In this document: positions 34,059-42,854 of the stretch, one piece after another
Position numbering within the stretch: position 1 is the first letter of the stretch
Layout of the letters: every line of letters begins with the position of its first letter
From: DASPSR01 sp035516175
Lineage (GTDB): Bacteria; Nitrospirota; UBA9217
NCBI GenBank assembly: GCA_035516175.1
Contig: DATJAO010000066.1
Coordinates: 21,488-85,487 of the forward strand
Reading direction: 5' to 3'
Length of the DNA stretch: 64,000 nt
Position numbers and translations under genes: made by a program
The notes under the pieces: model-generated
What the model saw: the letters and a program-made list of their open reading frames with translations, nothing else
Told to the model about the DNA's origin: nothing
The model's database searches: none

Positions 34059-35471
34059 ATGTTCAAACTGAGCGCTGAGGCCAAGGTGGGGTTGCTGGTC
34101 CTCGTGGGGTCCGCCGTTCTCCTCTGGATGACCTTTGCCGTTGGCAAGTACGAGTTCGGTGAAAAAAAAGGATACACCGTGCAGGCGGTCTTTGATTCCG
34201 TGGCTGGGCTCGACGCGAAGGCTGCGGTAAGGATGGCGGGCGTAAAGATCGGTACCGTGGAGAAGGTCGAGCTCGAGGACAGCCGAGCAAAGGTTACCCT
34301 CAGGATTTATCCTGACGTGAAGATACAGCGCGGGACAAAGGCTATGGTCAAGACCCTTGGCCTCCTGGGCGAAAAGTACGTGGAACTCGTCCCTCCCGAA
34401 ATGAAAGCGAAGGAGGCTGCTGCACCCGGGGGGGCCCAATATCTTCAGGAAGGCGAGCGGATCGAGGCCACGGTTTCGCCGAGCGACGTGGACAAGCTGA
34501 TCAACCAGCTGAGCTCCATATCGGACGATGTCAAACAGGTGACCGCATCGTTCAGAGAGGTCTTTGGAAGCGAACGGGGCACCCGTTCCATGGAAGATAT
34601 TCTTGCAGACCTGCGCAAGACCACTGCAAACATTAAGGAGTTCTCGTACGCCCTGCGGAGCGACGGGAGCGAAGTGGTCATGAGGCTCAACGACCTCATC
34701 GCCAGTCTGAACGGCATCGTGGCCGACAACAGGGATAACCTCAAGGTAACCATGGAGAACGTCCGGGAAGCTTCGAAGAACGCTGAGTTGGCACTCGCAT
34801 CGATAGAGAGCACAGCCCGGAAGATCGACCGCGGAGAGGGCACGCTCGGCAAACTCGTGAACAACGAAAGCATGTATAACAACATCGACAGCACCGCCAA
34901 GGGGTTCGGTGACATTACAACGCACTTCGAGCGCCTGAGGACGGTTATTGGATTTAGATCGGAATATATGTTCCCGGAATGGAAGAGCTATTTCTCACTC
35001 GACGTCAAGCCCACGTTCGACAAGTACTATACGCTCGAGGTAATTTCAGACCCCAAATACAAGTTTACACAGACTGTAACGTCATTGACCCCGCCGGGGA
35101 CGACGATTACGCAGAATACCTACGAGCAGAAATTCCTCTTCAGCCTGCTATTCGTCAAAAGATGGGGAAATCTCGCACTCCGGATGGGGCTCATGGAGTC
35201 CACCGGCGGACTCGGCGCCGAATACTATACGATGAACGATAGGGTCAAGTTCAGTTTAGACGCCTGGAACTTCGCAAGCAAAGAGCCCGGCAATTTGAAT
35301 ACTCATGTGAAAGCCACGGTGAGTTACGATCTGAACAAGCTGTTCTTTCTTGATGTCGGTTACGATAACATCCTGAATTCCCAGCGCGCGTCAGTGTTTG
35401 CCGGAGCAGGCCTCCGGTTCGACGATGAGGATCTGAAATATTTGATGGGATCCGTGCCGATAGTGAAGTAA
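34059..35471 (+). CDS. mlaD: MCE-domain protein (MlaD-like) with C-terminal beta-barrel-like region
   Basis: Lipid-binding subunit anchored in the inner membrane. One membrane helix at about residues 8-28 is followed by the MCE domain (about 37-120; VFDSVAGLDAKAAVRMAGVK, GLLGEKYVELVPP), a helical region (about 145-285) likely forming a tunnel, and a last 160 residues of alternating hydrophobic and polar strands (KFLFSLLFVKRWGNLALRMG, VSYDLNKLFFLDVGYD, SVFAGAGLRFDD) typical of outer-membrane barrels. At 470 residues it is far longer than E. coli MlaD (183). One protein may therefore span the periplasm; this is inference. Confidence 0.85.
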   Translation: MFKLSAEAKVGLLVLVGSAVLLWMTFAVGKYEFGEKKGYTVQAVFDSVAGLDAKAAVRMAGVKIGTVEKVELEDSRAKVTLRIYPDVKIQRGTKAMVKTLGLLGEKYVELVPPEMKAKEAAAPGGAQYLQEGERIEATVSPSDVDKLINQLSSISDDVKQVTASFREVFGSERGTRSMEDILADLRKTTANIKEFSYALRSDGSEVVMRLNDLIASLNGIVADNRDNLKVTMENVREASKNAELALASIESTARKIDRGEGTLGKLVNNESMYNNIDSTAKGFGDITTHFERLRTVIGFRSEYMFPEWKSYFSLDVKPTFDKYYTLEVISDPKYKFTQTVTSLTPPGTTITQNTYEQKFLFSLLFVKRWGNLALRMGLMESTGGLGAEYYTMNDRVKFSLDAWNFASKEPGNLNTHVKATVSYDLNKLFFLDVGYDNILNSQRASVFAGAGLRFDDEDLKYLMGSVPIVK

Positions 35472-35499
35472 TATAACGCGGCTTTATGCGGATGCGTCC

Positions 35500-35528
35500 T
35501 TGACTTTTGCAAGGTAGTCTCTTAGAAT
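35500..35528 (+). promoter_or_regulatory. Sigma-70 promoter of galU
   Basis: TTGACT (35500-35505), 17-base spacer, TAGAAT (35523-35528), followed closely by GAGGAG and the GTG start of galU. The leader would be only about 10 bases. Confidence 0.55.
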
Positions 35529-35545
35529 GCAACGAGGAGAACGTG

Positions 35546-36415
35546 GTGCAAAAAGTGATTACAAAGGCGGTGTTCCCGGCCGCAGGTATGGGTACGCGGT
35601 TTCTTCCGGCAACAAAGGCGTCTCCCAAGGAGATGCTTCCGCTCGTGGACAAACCGCTCATACAGTACGTTATAGAAGAGGCCGTGGCCTCGGGCATCGA
35701 GGAGGTTGTGCTGGTCACGGGGAGGAATAAACGGGCGATCGAAGACCACTTTGACGTGGCATTCGAACTCGAGGAGGATCTTAAGGCAAAAGGTAAGCAT
35801 AAACTGCTTTCGGAGGTGCAGCGCATTGCCAACTTGGTGACGTTCTGCTATATCCGCCAGAAGAAAGCGCTTGGCCTCGGTCACGCTGTATTGACGTCCA
35901 AGAGAGTGGTTGGCGGTGACCCGTTCGCAGTGCTTCTCGGCGACGATATTATCGATTCAGACGTTCCCGCGCTCAAGCAGATGATGGCTGTTTATAGGCG
36001 GTATCCTTTCACGATCCTTGCCATCCAGAAAGTACCGCAGTCCCAGACACAGCAATACGGCATCATTGACGCAAAAAAAATCGAGGACGGTATCTATCTC
36101 GTGAAGGACCTTGTGGAGAAACCTTCGCCCGATGAGGCGCCGTCGGACCTCGCGATCATCGGCCGGTATATTCTGACGCCTGAGATATTCGGAGCGCTCG
36201 AACGCACCCAACCGGGCAAAGGCGGAGAGATACAGTTGACCGACGGTCTAAGGTTGCTTATGGAAAAGCAGCCAATCTATGCATATGAGTTTAAGGGCAT
36301 ACGGCATGACGCGGGTGATAAGTTAGGATTTCTGAAGGCCACGGTCGAGTTCGGGTTGAAGAACGTGGAGTTTGGCGCGGAGTTCAGGAACTACCTGCAA
36401 CAGTTGAAGCTCTGA
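35546..36415 (+). CDS. galU: UTP-glucose-1-phosphate uridylyltransferase
   Basis: Makes UDP-glucose for cell-surface polysaccharides. N-terminal nucleotide-binding motif AVFPAAGMGTRFLPATKASPK (core AAGMGTRFLP), then EMLPLVDKPLIQYVIEEA, GLGHAVL, LLGDDII, and VEKPSPDEAPS. About 289 residues. GTG 35546 (QKVITKAVF) is chosen from the GAGGAG upstream; GTG 35543 is equal. Independent of mlaD by its own promoter. Confidence 0.95.
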   Translation: MQKVITKAVFPAAGMGTRFLPATKASPKEMLPLVDKPLIQYVIEEAVASGIEEVVLVTGRNKRAIEDHFDVAFELEEDLKAKGKHKLLSEVQRIANLVTFCYIRQKKALGLGHAVLTSKRVVGGDPFAVLLGDDIIDSDVPALKQMMAVYRRYPFTILAIQKVPQSQTQQYGIIDAKKIEDGIYLVKDLVEKPSPDEAPSDLAIIGRYILTPEIFGALERTQPGKGGEIQLTDGLRLLMEKQPIYAYEFKGIRHDAGDKLGFLKATVEFGLKNVEFGAEFRNYLQQLKL

Positions 36416-36479
36416 GCATTCCGTTGATGAGGGCGAATCGAAACAGAACTTATGGTGCACTCAGCATGAGGAGGATGAT

Positions 36480-38891
36480 TTGGCAAAAACGGAAACGAAA
36501 AATATTGATCTCCAACAATCAATAGAAATACCGAAAAAGCTGCCGCTGCTCCCAATCAGGGACATCGTGGTTTTCCCGTACATGGTCCTTCCGCTCTTTG
36601 TCGGCAGAGAGATGTCCATCAAAGCGATCGAGGTGGCACTTGAGAGTAATCGCATGATATTCCTGACCTCTCAGAAAGATATCAATGTGGAAAATCCCTC
36701 TCCATCCGATCTGTATTCCGTGGGTACCGTTGGCGTGATTATGCGGATGCTGAAGCTGCCGGACGGCCGTATCAAAATACTCGTCCAGGGAGTGGCCCGG
36801 GCAAAGACGGTCAAATTCCTCCAGAAGGAACCTTTTTATCAGGTAGAGATTAAGACCTTCCCCGATGTTTCCACTCCGGTCACGCTCGAGACCGAGGCGT
36901 TGATGCGGAATGTGAAGGAGCAGATCGAGAAACTGGTCTCCTTCGGAAAGGTCATTCTTCCGGACATCATGGTGGTCATCGAGAACGTGGACGATCCGGG
37001 AAAGCTTGCTGACCTTGCCGTTGCCAATATGGGTCTGAAGGTCGAGCAGGCACAGGATATTCTAGAAGTTACGGACCCGATTCAGCGAATCAAGCGCATA
37101 AATGAAGCGCTAGGCAAGGAAATAGAGCTCCTCTCCATGCAGCAGAAGATCCAGGCGGACGTCCGCGGTGAAATCGACAAGACGCAGCGAGAGTATTTCC
37201 TGCGCGAGCAGTTAAAAGCGATCCAGCGCGAACTCGGCGAAACCGATGACCGTTCCGAAGACCTGCGTGAGCTCCGGGAAAAGATTAAAGAAGCGAAAAT
37301 GCCGGATAAAGCCGCTAAGGAGGCGGAGAAACAGCTCAGGAGGCTCGAGAGGATGCATCCGGACGCTGCAGAGGCATCCATGACCAGGACCTATATCGAG
37401 TGGCTCGCCGATCTTCCGTGGAGCAAGGCGACAAAGGACAACCTTGACCTCAAGACGGCGCATAAGGTGCTCGAGGAAGACCATTACGACCTCGAAAAAG
37501 TAAAAGAGAGAATTTTGGAATACCTCTCGGTCCGCAAACTCAAGGAGAAGATGAAAGGGCCGATTCTCTGTTTCGTCGGCCCTCCGGGCGTGGGCAAGAC
37601 GTCGCTCGGAAAGTCCATAGCTCGGGCTCTCGGGAGGGAATTCGTACGCATTTCTCTTGGAGGCGTCCGGGACGAGGCGGAGATCCGCGGCCACCGGCGG
37701 ACCTATGTGGGTGCGCTGCCCGGCAGGATCATTCAAGGTATCAAGACCGCTGGTTACAACAATCCCGTATTTATGCTGGACGAGATCGACAAGCTCGGTG
37801 CCGATTTCCGGGGAGACCCGTCTGCTGCCCTGCTCGAGGTGCTTGATCCCGAACAAAACAACTCGTTCAGTGACCATTATATCGGTCTGCCCTTCGACCT
37901 TTCACGCGTGATGTTCATTACTACGGCGAATATGACCGACCCGATTCCGTCGCCGCTCAGGGACAGGATGGAGATCATCAATCTGTCAGGATATACAGAA
38001 CAGGAGAAGCTTGGTATTGCGAAGAGGTATCTGATTCCCCGGCAGATGGCGGAGCACGGCATAACGGAGAGACAGATCAGTATCCCGGACAAGACCATCC
38101 TCCAGGTCATATCGCAGTACACGCGTGAGGCAGGCGTAAGAAACCTGGAGCGCGAGATCGGCCACCTTTGCCGCAAGGTCGCGCGGAAGATAGCCGAAGG
38201 AGAGACCGGCCTGTTCACAATTACGCCGAGCAACCTTCACCAATACCTGGGCGTACCCAAATACTTGCCGGAAGTCGAGCGGGAGAAGGACGAAGTGGGC
38301 GTTGTGACCGGACTTGCCTGGACCGAAACCGGAGGCGATGTCCTATATATTGAGGCGACCACCATGCGCGGCAAGGGGAATCTTACGCTCACTGGCCATC
38401 TCGGCGACGTGATGAAGGAGTCGGCACATGCAGCGCTCACCTATGTGCGCTCCCGGGCGGGAGAACTTGGTATTAAGACCGAGCAGTTCGGCAAGACCGA
38501 TGTCCATATCCATGTACCGGCAGGGGCCATTCCTAAGGACGGTCCGTCGGCGGGCGTTACCATGGCCACGGCCCTAGCGTCGGTTTTCACGAACGCGCCG
38601 GTGAAAAAGGACCTTGCCATGACCGGGGAGGTCACGCTCAGGGGACGGGTCCTGCCCATTGGCGGGCTCAAGGAAAAGACCCTCGCTGCCAAGCGGGCGG
38701 GGATCAAAACCATGATCATCCCGAAGCAGAACGAAAAGGACCTGGACGATATACCGAAAAATCTTAAAAAGGATATGAAATTCATCTTTGTCGAGACCAT
38801 GGACGAAGTGATCTCGTCTGCGCTTCGCAAGAAGTCGCCCCGTCGGATAGCGCACCGGAGGCTTCCCGGCAGGTCCCGGGCCACGCACTAA
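36480..38891 (+). CDS. lon: ATP-dependent protease Lon
   Basis: Cytosolic AAA+ protease. The LON substrate-binding domain covers about residues 20-215 (LPLLPIRDIVVFPYM), a coiled coil follows, and the AAA+ module has Walker A GPPGVGKT (367-374) and Walker B PVFMLDEIDKLG. The protease domain has the Ser-Lys dyad Ser690 (KDGPSAGVTMA) and Lys733 (GGLKEK). 803 residues. The start is TTG 36480 after GAGGAGG. The C-terminal tail is strongly basic (KKSPRRIAHRRLPGRSR), unlike most Lon proteins. thiL follows after 3 bp. Confidence 0.97.
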   Translation: MAKTETKNIDLQQSIEIPKKLPLLPIRDIVVFPYMVLPLFVGREMSIKAIEVALESNRMIFLTSQKDINVENPSPSDLYSVGTVGVIMRMLKLPDGRIKILVQGVARAKTVKFLQKEPFYQVEIKTFPDVSTPVTLETEALMRNVKEQIEKLVSFGKVILPDIMVVIENVDDPGKLADLAVANMGLKVEQAQDILEVTDPIQRIKRINEALGKEIELLSMQQKIQADVRGEIDKTQREYFLREQLKAIQRELGETDDRSEDLRELREKIKEAKMPDKAAKEAEKQLRRLERMHPDAAEASMTRTYIEWLADLPWSKATKDNLDLKTAHKVLEEDHYDLEKVKERILEYLSVRKLKEKMKGPILCFVGPPGVGKTSLGKSIARALGREFVRISLGGVRDEAEIRGHRRTYVGALPGRIIQGIKTAGYNNPVFMLDEIDKLGADFRGDPSAALLEVLDPEQNNSFSDHYIGLPFDLSRVMFITTANMTDPIPSPLRDRMEIINLSGYTEQEKLGIAKRYLIPRQMAEHGITERQISIPDKTILQVISQYTREAGVRNLEREIGHLCRKVARKIAEGETGLFTITPSNLHQYLGVPKYLPEVEREKDEVGVVTGLAWTETGGDVLYIEATTMRGKGNLTLTGHLGDVMKESAHAALTYVRSRAGELGIKTEQFGKTDVHIHVPAGAIPKDGPSAGVTMATALASVFTNAPVKKDLAMTGEVTLRGRVLPIGGLKEKTLAAKRAGIKTMIIPKQNEKDLDDIPKNLKKDMKFIFVETMDEVISSALRKKSPRRIAHRRLPGRSRATH

Positions 38892-38894
38892 CCC

Positions 38895-39926
38895 ATGAGA
38901 ATCTCAGACCTGGGTGAATTCGGCCTGATACGGAATATCCAGAGGTTGTCTTTCCGGACGCCGTCTTCAGCGCTGATCGGCATTGGAGATGATGCCGCGG
39001 CGCTGAAGGTCTCCTCTTCAAAGACCCTGCTCGTCACAACGGATATGCTCCTCGAAGAAATTCACTTCGACTTTACCTTTACGGATTTTCATTCCCTGGG
39101 CTGGAAATCGGCAGCAGCAAATTTGAGCGACATCGCTGCCATGGGAGGTGTCCCGCGTTATTGTCTGACTTCGATAGGCATTCCGGATCAAATCTCAGTG
39201 GAGCAGATCAAGGATTTTTATCAAGGATTCCTCTCTTTGATGAAGACCCACAAGACTGTGCTTGTCGGGGGAGACACCTGTCATTCCCCCAAGGGAATGG
39301 TAATCAGCGTTACCGTTCTCGGTGAAGTTGATAAAAAAGATCTCCTTTCCCGCGCTGGTGCCGAGCCAGGAGACAGGGTGTTCGTAACAGGCACGTTGGG
39401 GGATTCAGCGGCTGGACTGGAGATTTTAAAAAAAAGAGCCGAGGAAAAAGGGGGAATGGTCAAGGGAGCAGAAGTAAGAACGCTGATCGCAAAACATCTC
39501 CGGCCAGTCCCGCGCGTGGCAGAGGGCAGAGCAATCGCACGCTCCGGATGTGCAAGCGCGATGATCGACATCAGCGACGGACTCTCTTCCGACCTCGCTC
39601 ATATCTGCGAACAGAGTGGAGTTGGCGCAGAAATTCACAGCGACAGGATCCCGGTTTCTCCTGCTCTCACGAAACTTTCCGGGGGGCTCACGATGCCGGC
39701 GCTTTTTTATGCGCTGTCGGGAGGGGAAGACTATGAACTCTTGTTCACAGTGCCCCCCCGCAAGACAAAAAGGCTGCAATCACTGCGTATCCCCGTAACC
39801 GAAATCGGGTCGGTTAAACGAGGGAAAACACTGATGCTTGTAGACGATAGCGGCATGAAAAACACGCTTCAGGCTACAGGGTATGACCATTTCCGAAGGA
39901 CTCAGCGAGGCAGGCTGCTGCCGTAA
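38895..39926 (+). CDS. thiL: Thiamine-monophosphate kinase
   Basis: Last step of thiamine diphosphate synthesis. Family marks are IGIGDDAAALK, TTDMLLEEIHFDF, AANLSDIAAMGG, VGGDTCHSP and SGGEDYELLFT, in order along 343 residues. MRISDLGEFGLI is the normal start. It begins 3 bp after lon, so read-through or coupling is likely. No other thiamine gene or TPP riboswitch is seen. Confidence 0.95.
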   Translation: MRISDLGEFGLIRNIQRLSFRTPSSALIGIGDDAAALKVSSSKTLLVTTDMLLEEIHFDFTFTDFHSLGWKSAAANLSDIAAMGGVPRYCLTSIGIPDQISVEQIKDFYQGFLSLMKTHKTVLVGGDTCHSPKGMVISVTVLGEVDKKDLLSRAGAEPGDRVFVTGTLGDSAAGLEILKKRAEEKGGMVKGAEVRTLIAKHLRPVPRVAEGRAIARSGCASAMIDISDGLSSDLAHICEQSGVGAEIHSDRIPVSPALTKLSGGLTMPALFYALSGGEDYELLFTVPPRKTKRLQSLRIPVTEIGSVKRGKTLMLVDDSGMKNTLQATGYDHFRRTQRGRLLP

Positions 39927-39934
39927 GCATTCTT

Positions 39935-40390
39935 ATGAAGTATATCAGAGACCGCATTAGAAGTCTTCTCCATTTGCACGACTCGCCGAATAAACTGGCA
40001 TCTGCTTTTGCCCTTGGAGTGTTCATTGCGTTCTCTCCTACCATAGGATTGCATGCGATCAGTTGCCTTTTTTTTGCATGGGTTTTCCGGCTAAGCAAGC
40101 TTGTGGTTCTCACGGGCGCTTTTATCAACAATCCCTGGACCATGGTGCCCATGTACGGCTTTTGTCTGTGGTTCGGCATAAAAATAACCGGCAGTAATAT
40201 TACGACACCGCACATTACATGGACGGAACTTACGTTATCAAATGCATACTTCATTCTGAAGCCATACCTCTGGCCATTTATTGCGGGGACCCTTGTGGCC
40301 GGAGTTGTTGCCGCAGTTATTGCGTATGGAATCATTTACTGGGCCGTTATGCAGCACAGAAAGACAGAACTGCCTAGAGGCGATTTCTGA
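39935..40390 (+). CDS. DUF2062 membrane protein
   Basis: 151 residues with two or three hydrophobic segments. The N-terminal half holds the DUF2062 signature: HDSPNKLASAFALGVFIAFSP (core LASAFALGVFIAFSP), then FINNPWTMVPMYGFCLWFG. Function is unknown; members often sit near glycan or thiL genes. It starts 8 bp after thiL. The next 277 bases to the glycosyltransferase show no gene. Confidence 0.85.
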   Translation: MKYIRDRIRSLLHLHDSPNKLASAFALGVFIAFSPTIGLHAISCLFFAWVFRLSKLVVLTGAFINNPWTMVPMYGFCLWFGIKITGSNITTPHITWTELTLSNAYFILKPYLWPFIAGTLVAGVVAAVIAYGIIYWAVMQHRKTELPRGDF

Positions 40391-40667
40391 TTCCTTTTAT
40401 TCGTGCGATGCTTGATGTCCACCCGGCTTGAGTAGTACTTGCTGAAGCAGTTTCTGTACCCCATGGATCCGCCCGAGAGCGACGCATACAGTGGCGGGGG
40501 TCAGGCATGAACCGAGACTGCGTGCGGCGTATGCGCAACATATTGCCGTAAAAAAAATCACCGTGCATGTTGTTTATGAAGATTAATTGACTGCCTCACG
40601 TGTGGACATCATGATGATGAATTACAGATGTAGAGAGAAAAACAGCATTCGGGATGGAGGATAGGGT

Positions 40668-41690
40668 CTGAAAGCACCGCTTGTTTCTATTGTGATCGTC
40701 AATTGGAACGGCAAGCATCTTCTGGGAGAATGTCTCGAATCGCTGCGCCGGCAAACATTCCAGGATTTTGAAATCATTCTCGTGGATAACGGCTCGCGAG
40801 ACGGTTCCGTGGAGTACATCCGCGAACGGTATGGGGAAGTCAAACTGGTTTCTCTGTCGGTCAATAAGGGCTTCGCGGGGGGCAATAACGTCGGGTTACG
40901 GGTTGCTTCCGGTAATTATATTGCACTTTTGAACAATGATACAAAAGCCGATCCGGCATGGCTTGAGAACGTGATTAGGGAAGCAGAATCAAACCCTGCT
41001 GCGGGGATGGTGGCGTGCAAAATCCTTTCCTATGCCAATCCTGATGTCATAGATAATGTCGGGCTTCTTATATACCGGGACGGCCTTGCCAGGGGGAAGG
41101 GCCGGCTGGAACGAGACCGGGGACAGTATGATCAAAAAGGAGAGGCGCTCTTCCCGAGTGGATGCGCCGGACTTTATCGTAAAAAGATGCTGGATGAGAC
41201 AGGTCTGTTCGACGAGGAATTCTTCGCATATGCCGATGATGTTGATCTCGGGCTCCGCGGGAGGCTCGCGGGCTGGGGATGCGTCTATGCCCCCTCAGCA
41301 AAAGTGTACCACAAGTATTCCTCTTCATCGTCGTCGTATTCTTCGCAGAAGGCTTTTTTGGTTGAACGAAACAGGCTTTGGGTGCTGCTCAAGTACTATC
41401 CTATCGAACTTATTGTTGCAAGCGTTTACTTCACAGCCAAGCGGCTCCTGCTTCAGTTCTATGGTGCATTATCCGGGAAGGGGGCAAGCGGCAGGTTCAC
41501 AACTGAAAACAGCATGTTTCATGCGGTCACCATATTGCTGCAAGCATGGTGCTCCGCCTTTTTAGCGATACCACATGTACTGAGACAGCGATGGAACTAT
41601 TCCAGGAAGAGGCGGATCGGAAGGCGTGAATTCTACAGATTGATTCGTGAGTTTGGGATCTCGGCGTCAGAGCTAGCGCTGAAGGACTAG
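40668..41690 (+). CDS. Family 2 glycosyltransferase (rhamnosyltransferase-like), probable CTG start
   Basis: GT-A fold enzyme transferring a sugar from a nucleotide-sugar to a surface glycan. Marks: VSIVIVNWNGK (start of the fold), LVDNGSRDGSVEY, VNKGFAGGNNVG, LLNNDT (DxD-like), FPSGCAGLYRK and EEFFAYADDVDLGLR. The fold needs the first strand (PLVSIVIVNWNG), but the frame has no ATG, GTG or TTG before the strand's own GTG at 40692; TAG 40662 closes it. CTG 40668, 7 bases after GGAGG (40656-40660), gives the complete N-terminus KAPLVSIVIV. A serine run SSSSSSYSS is near residue 225. About 340 residues. Confidence 0.85.
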   Translation: MKAPLVSIVIVNWNGKHLLGECLESLRRQTFQDFEIILVDNGSRDGSVEYIRERYGEVKLVSLSVNKGFAGGNNVGLRVASGNYIALLNNDTKADPAWLENVIREAESNPAAGMVACKILSYANPDVIDNVGLLIYRDGLARGKGRLERDRGQYDQKGEALFPSGCAGLYRKKMLDETGLFDEEFFAYADDVDLGLRGRLAGWGCVYAPSAKVYHKYSSSSSSYSSQKAFLVERNRLWVLLKYYPIELIVASVYFTAKRLLLQFYGALSGKGASGRFTTENSMFHAVTILLQAWCSAFLAIPHVLRQRWNYSRKRRIGRREFYRLIREFGISASELALKD

Positions 41691-41693
41691 ATT

Positions 41694-42383
41694 ATGAAAA
41701 CATTGATCATCGTACCGGCGTATAATGAGGAAGAAAGCCTTCCTGGCGTGATCCGCGATCTCAGGGAGAACATCCGTCTAGCGGATATCCTGGTAGTAAA
41801 TGATGGCTCAAAGGACGCGACTGCACGAATTGCCCAAGAGGCGGGCGTGGCTGTTTTAAACCTTCCATTCAACTTGGGCATCGGTGGGGCAATGCAGGCT
41901 GGATTTATGTATGCGGAGCAGGGAGGCTACGATATAGCGGTACAATTCGACGGTGATGGTCAGCATCTCGCAGGGGAGATAGAAAAGCTGCTGCGACACG
42001 TAAGGGTAGGGAACGCAGATCTTGTGATTGGATCCCGTTTTCTGGATCAGGGAGGATATTATACCTCTGTCTTCCGGAAGTCAGGTATATTGATTTTTTC
42101 CACAATCCTTTCCCGCATGCTCGGCATGCGTGTGACCGATAGCACCTCTGGTTTTCGTGCGGCAAACCGCCGCGTAATCGAATTCTTCTCTCGTATGTAT
42201 CCCGATGATTATCCGGAAGTGGAAGCTCTCGTTCTTCTCCACAAGGCAAAAATGCGTATGGTAGAGGTGGCAGTTAAAATGCGCGAGCGTACCGGCGGCA
42301 CGTCCTCGATAACGCCTTTACGCTCCATATATTATATGGTTAAAGTGCTCCTGGCGATATTTATTGATTTGCTGAAAAAGTGA
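41694..42383 (+). CDS. Family 2 glycosyltransferase (dolichyl-phosphate mannose synthase-like)
   Basis: 229-residue GT-A enzyme of the polyprenyl-phosphate glycosyltransferase type. Marks: IIVPAYNEEESLPGV, VNDGSKDATARIA, NLGIGGAMQAGF, VQFDGDGQH (DxD), GSRFLDQGG and TDSTSGFRAANR. No C-terminal membrane pair as in ArnC, so it is the short form. It probably loads sugars onto undecaprenyl phosphate for the TMTC-like protein two genes on; this is inference. It starts 3 bp after the previous enzyme. Confidence 0.92.
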   Translation: MKTLIIVPAYNEEESLPGVIRDLRENIRLADILVVNDGSKDATARIAQEAGVAVLNLPFNLGIGGAMQAGFMYAEQGGYDIAVQFDGDGQHLAGEIEKLLRHVRVGNADLVIGSRFLDQGGYYTSVFRKSGILIFSTILSRMLGMRVTDSTSGFRAANRRVIEFFSRMYPDDYPEVEALVLLHKAKMRMVEVAVKMRERTGGTSSITPLRSIYYMVKVLLAIFIDLLKK

Positions 42384-42391
42384 GGTGGATC

Positions 42392-42769
42392 ATGGACGTA
42401 TTAAAAATCTTGGCGATCGTTGGAAGCGGGACCGTTTTATTACTCGTAGTCGAATTAATACGCAGAGGGAGGCTCAAAGAGCGCTACTCACTTCTGTGGC
42501 TTTTTGCTGGTGGTGTATTGCTGGTCCTCTCATCCTCAAGAAATATTCTCGAATATATATCAAACTTGGTGGGCATCTATTATCCTCCTTCATTTCTTTT
42601 CCTGCTGGCTTTTTTGTTCCTGCTCCTGATCACCTTGCACTTTTCTGTGACCATATCCGGACTTTCAGAAAAAAATAAAAGGTTGGCACAGGAAATAGCG
42701 CTTTTGCGGCAGGAGATGAGAGAACTGATGCTAGTTAGGACAGACAGTAAAAAGAGCATGGATGAATAA
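42392..42769 (+). CDS. DUF2304 membrane protein
   Basis: 125 residues with three hydrophobic segments (about 4-21, 31-48, 65-85), a charged helix RRGRLKERYSLLWLF between the first two, and a coiled-coil tail (EKNKRLAQEIALLRQEM). This is the DUF2304 pattern. DUF2304 genes commonly follow a GT2 gene, as here, suggesting a membrane partner for it. ATG 42392 is preferred, with GAGGTGG upstream; a GTG at 42380 overlaps the previous stop. Confidence 0.85.
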   Translation: MDVLKILAIVGSGTVLLLVVELIRRGRLKERYSLLWLFAGGVLLVLSSSRNILEYISNLVGIYYPPSFLFLLAFLFLLLITLHFSVTISGLSEKNKRLAQEIALLRQEMRELMLVRTDSKKSMDE

Positions 42770-42854
42770 AAAGAAAATTGGACTTTACAGGAAAATGCAT
42801 GCATGGTAAATTTAACTGTGATTCATGCTGATGATAGGGGAGGGCTGTAACTCT

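Noticed and set aside
39996..40011. Sigma-54 promoter-like sequence TGGCATCTGCTTTTGC
   Set aside because: Spacing between GG and GC is one base too long and the site is inside the DUF2062 gene.
41325..41355. Short repeated TCN-type codons (possible microsatellite)
   Set aside because: It encodes a serine run in the glycosyltransferase and lies inside the gene; it is not a long enough repeat to support slippage.
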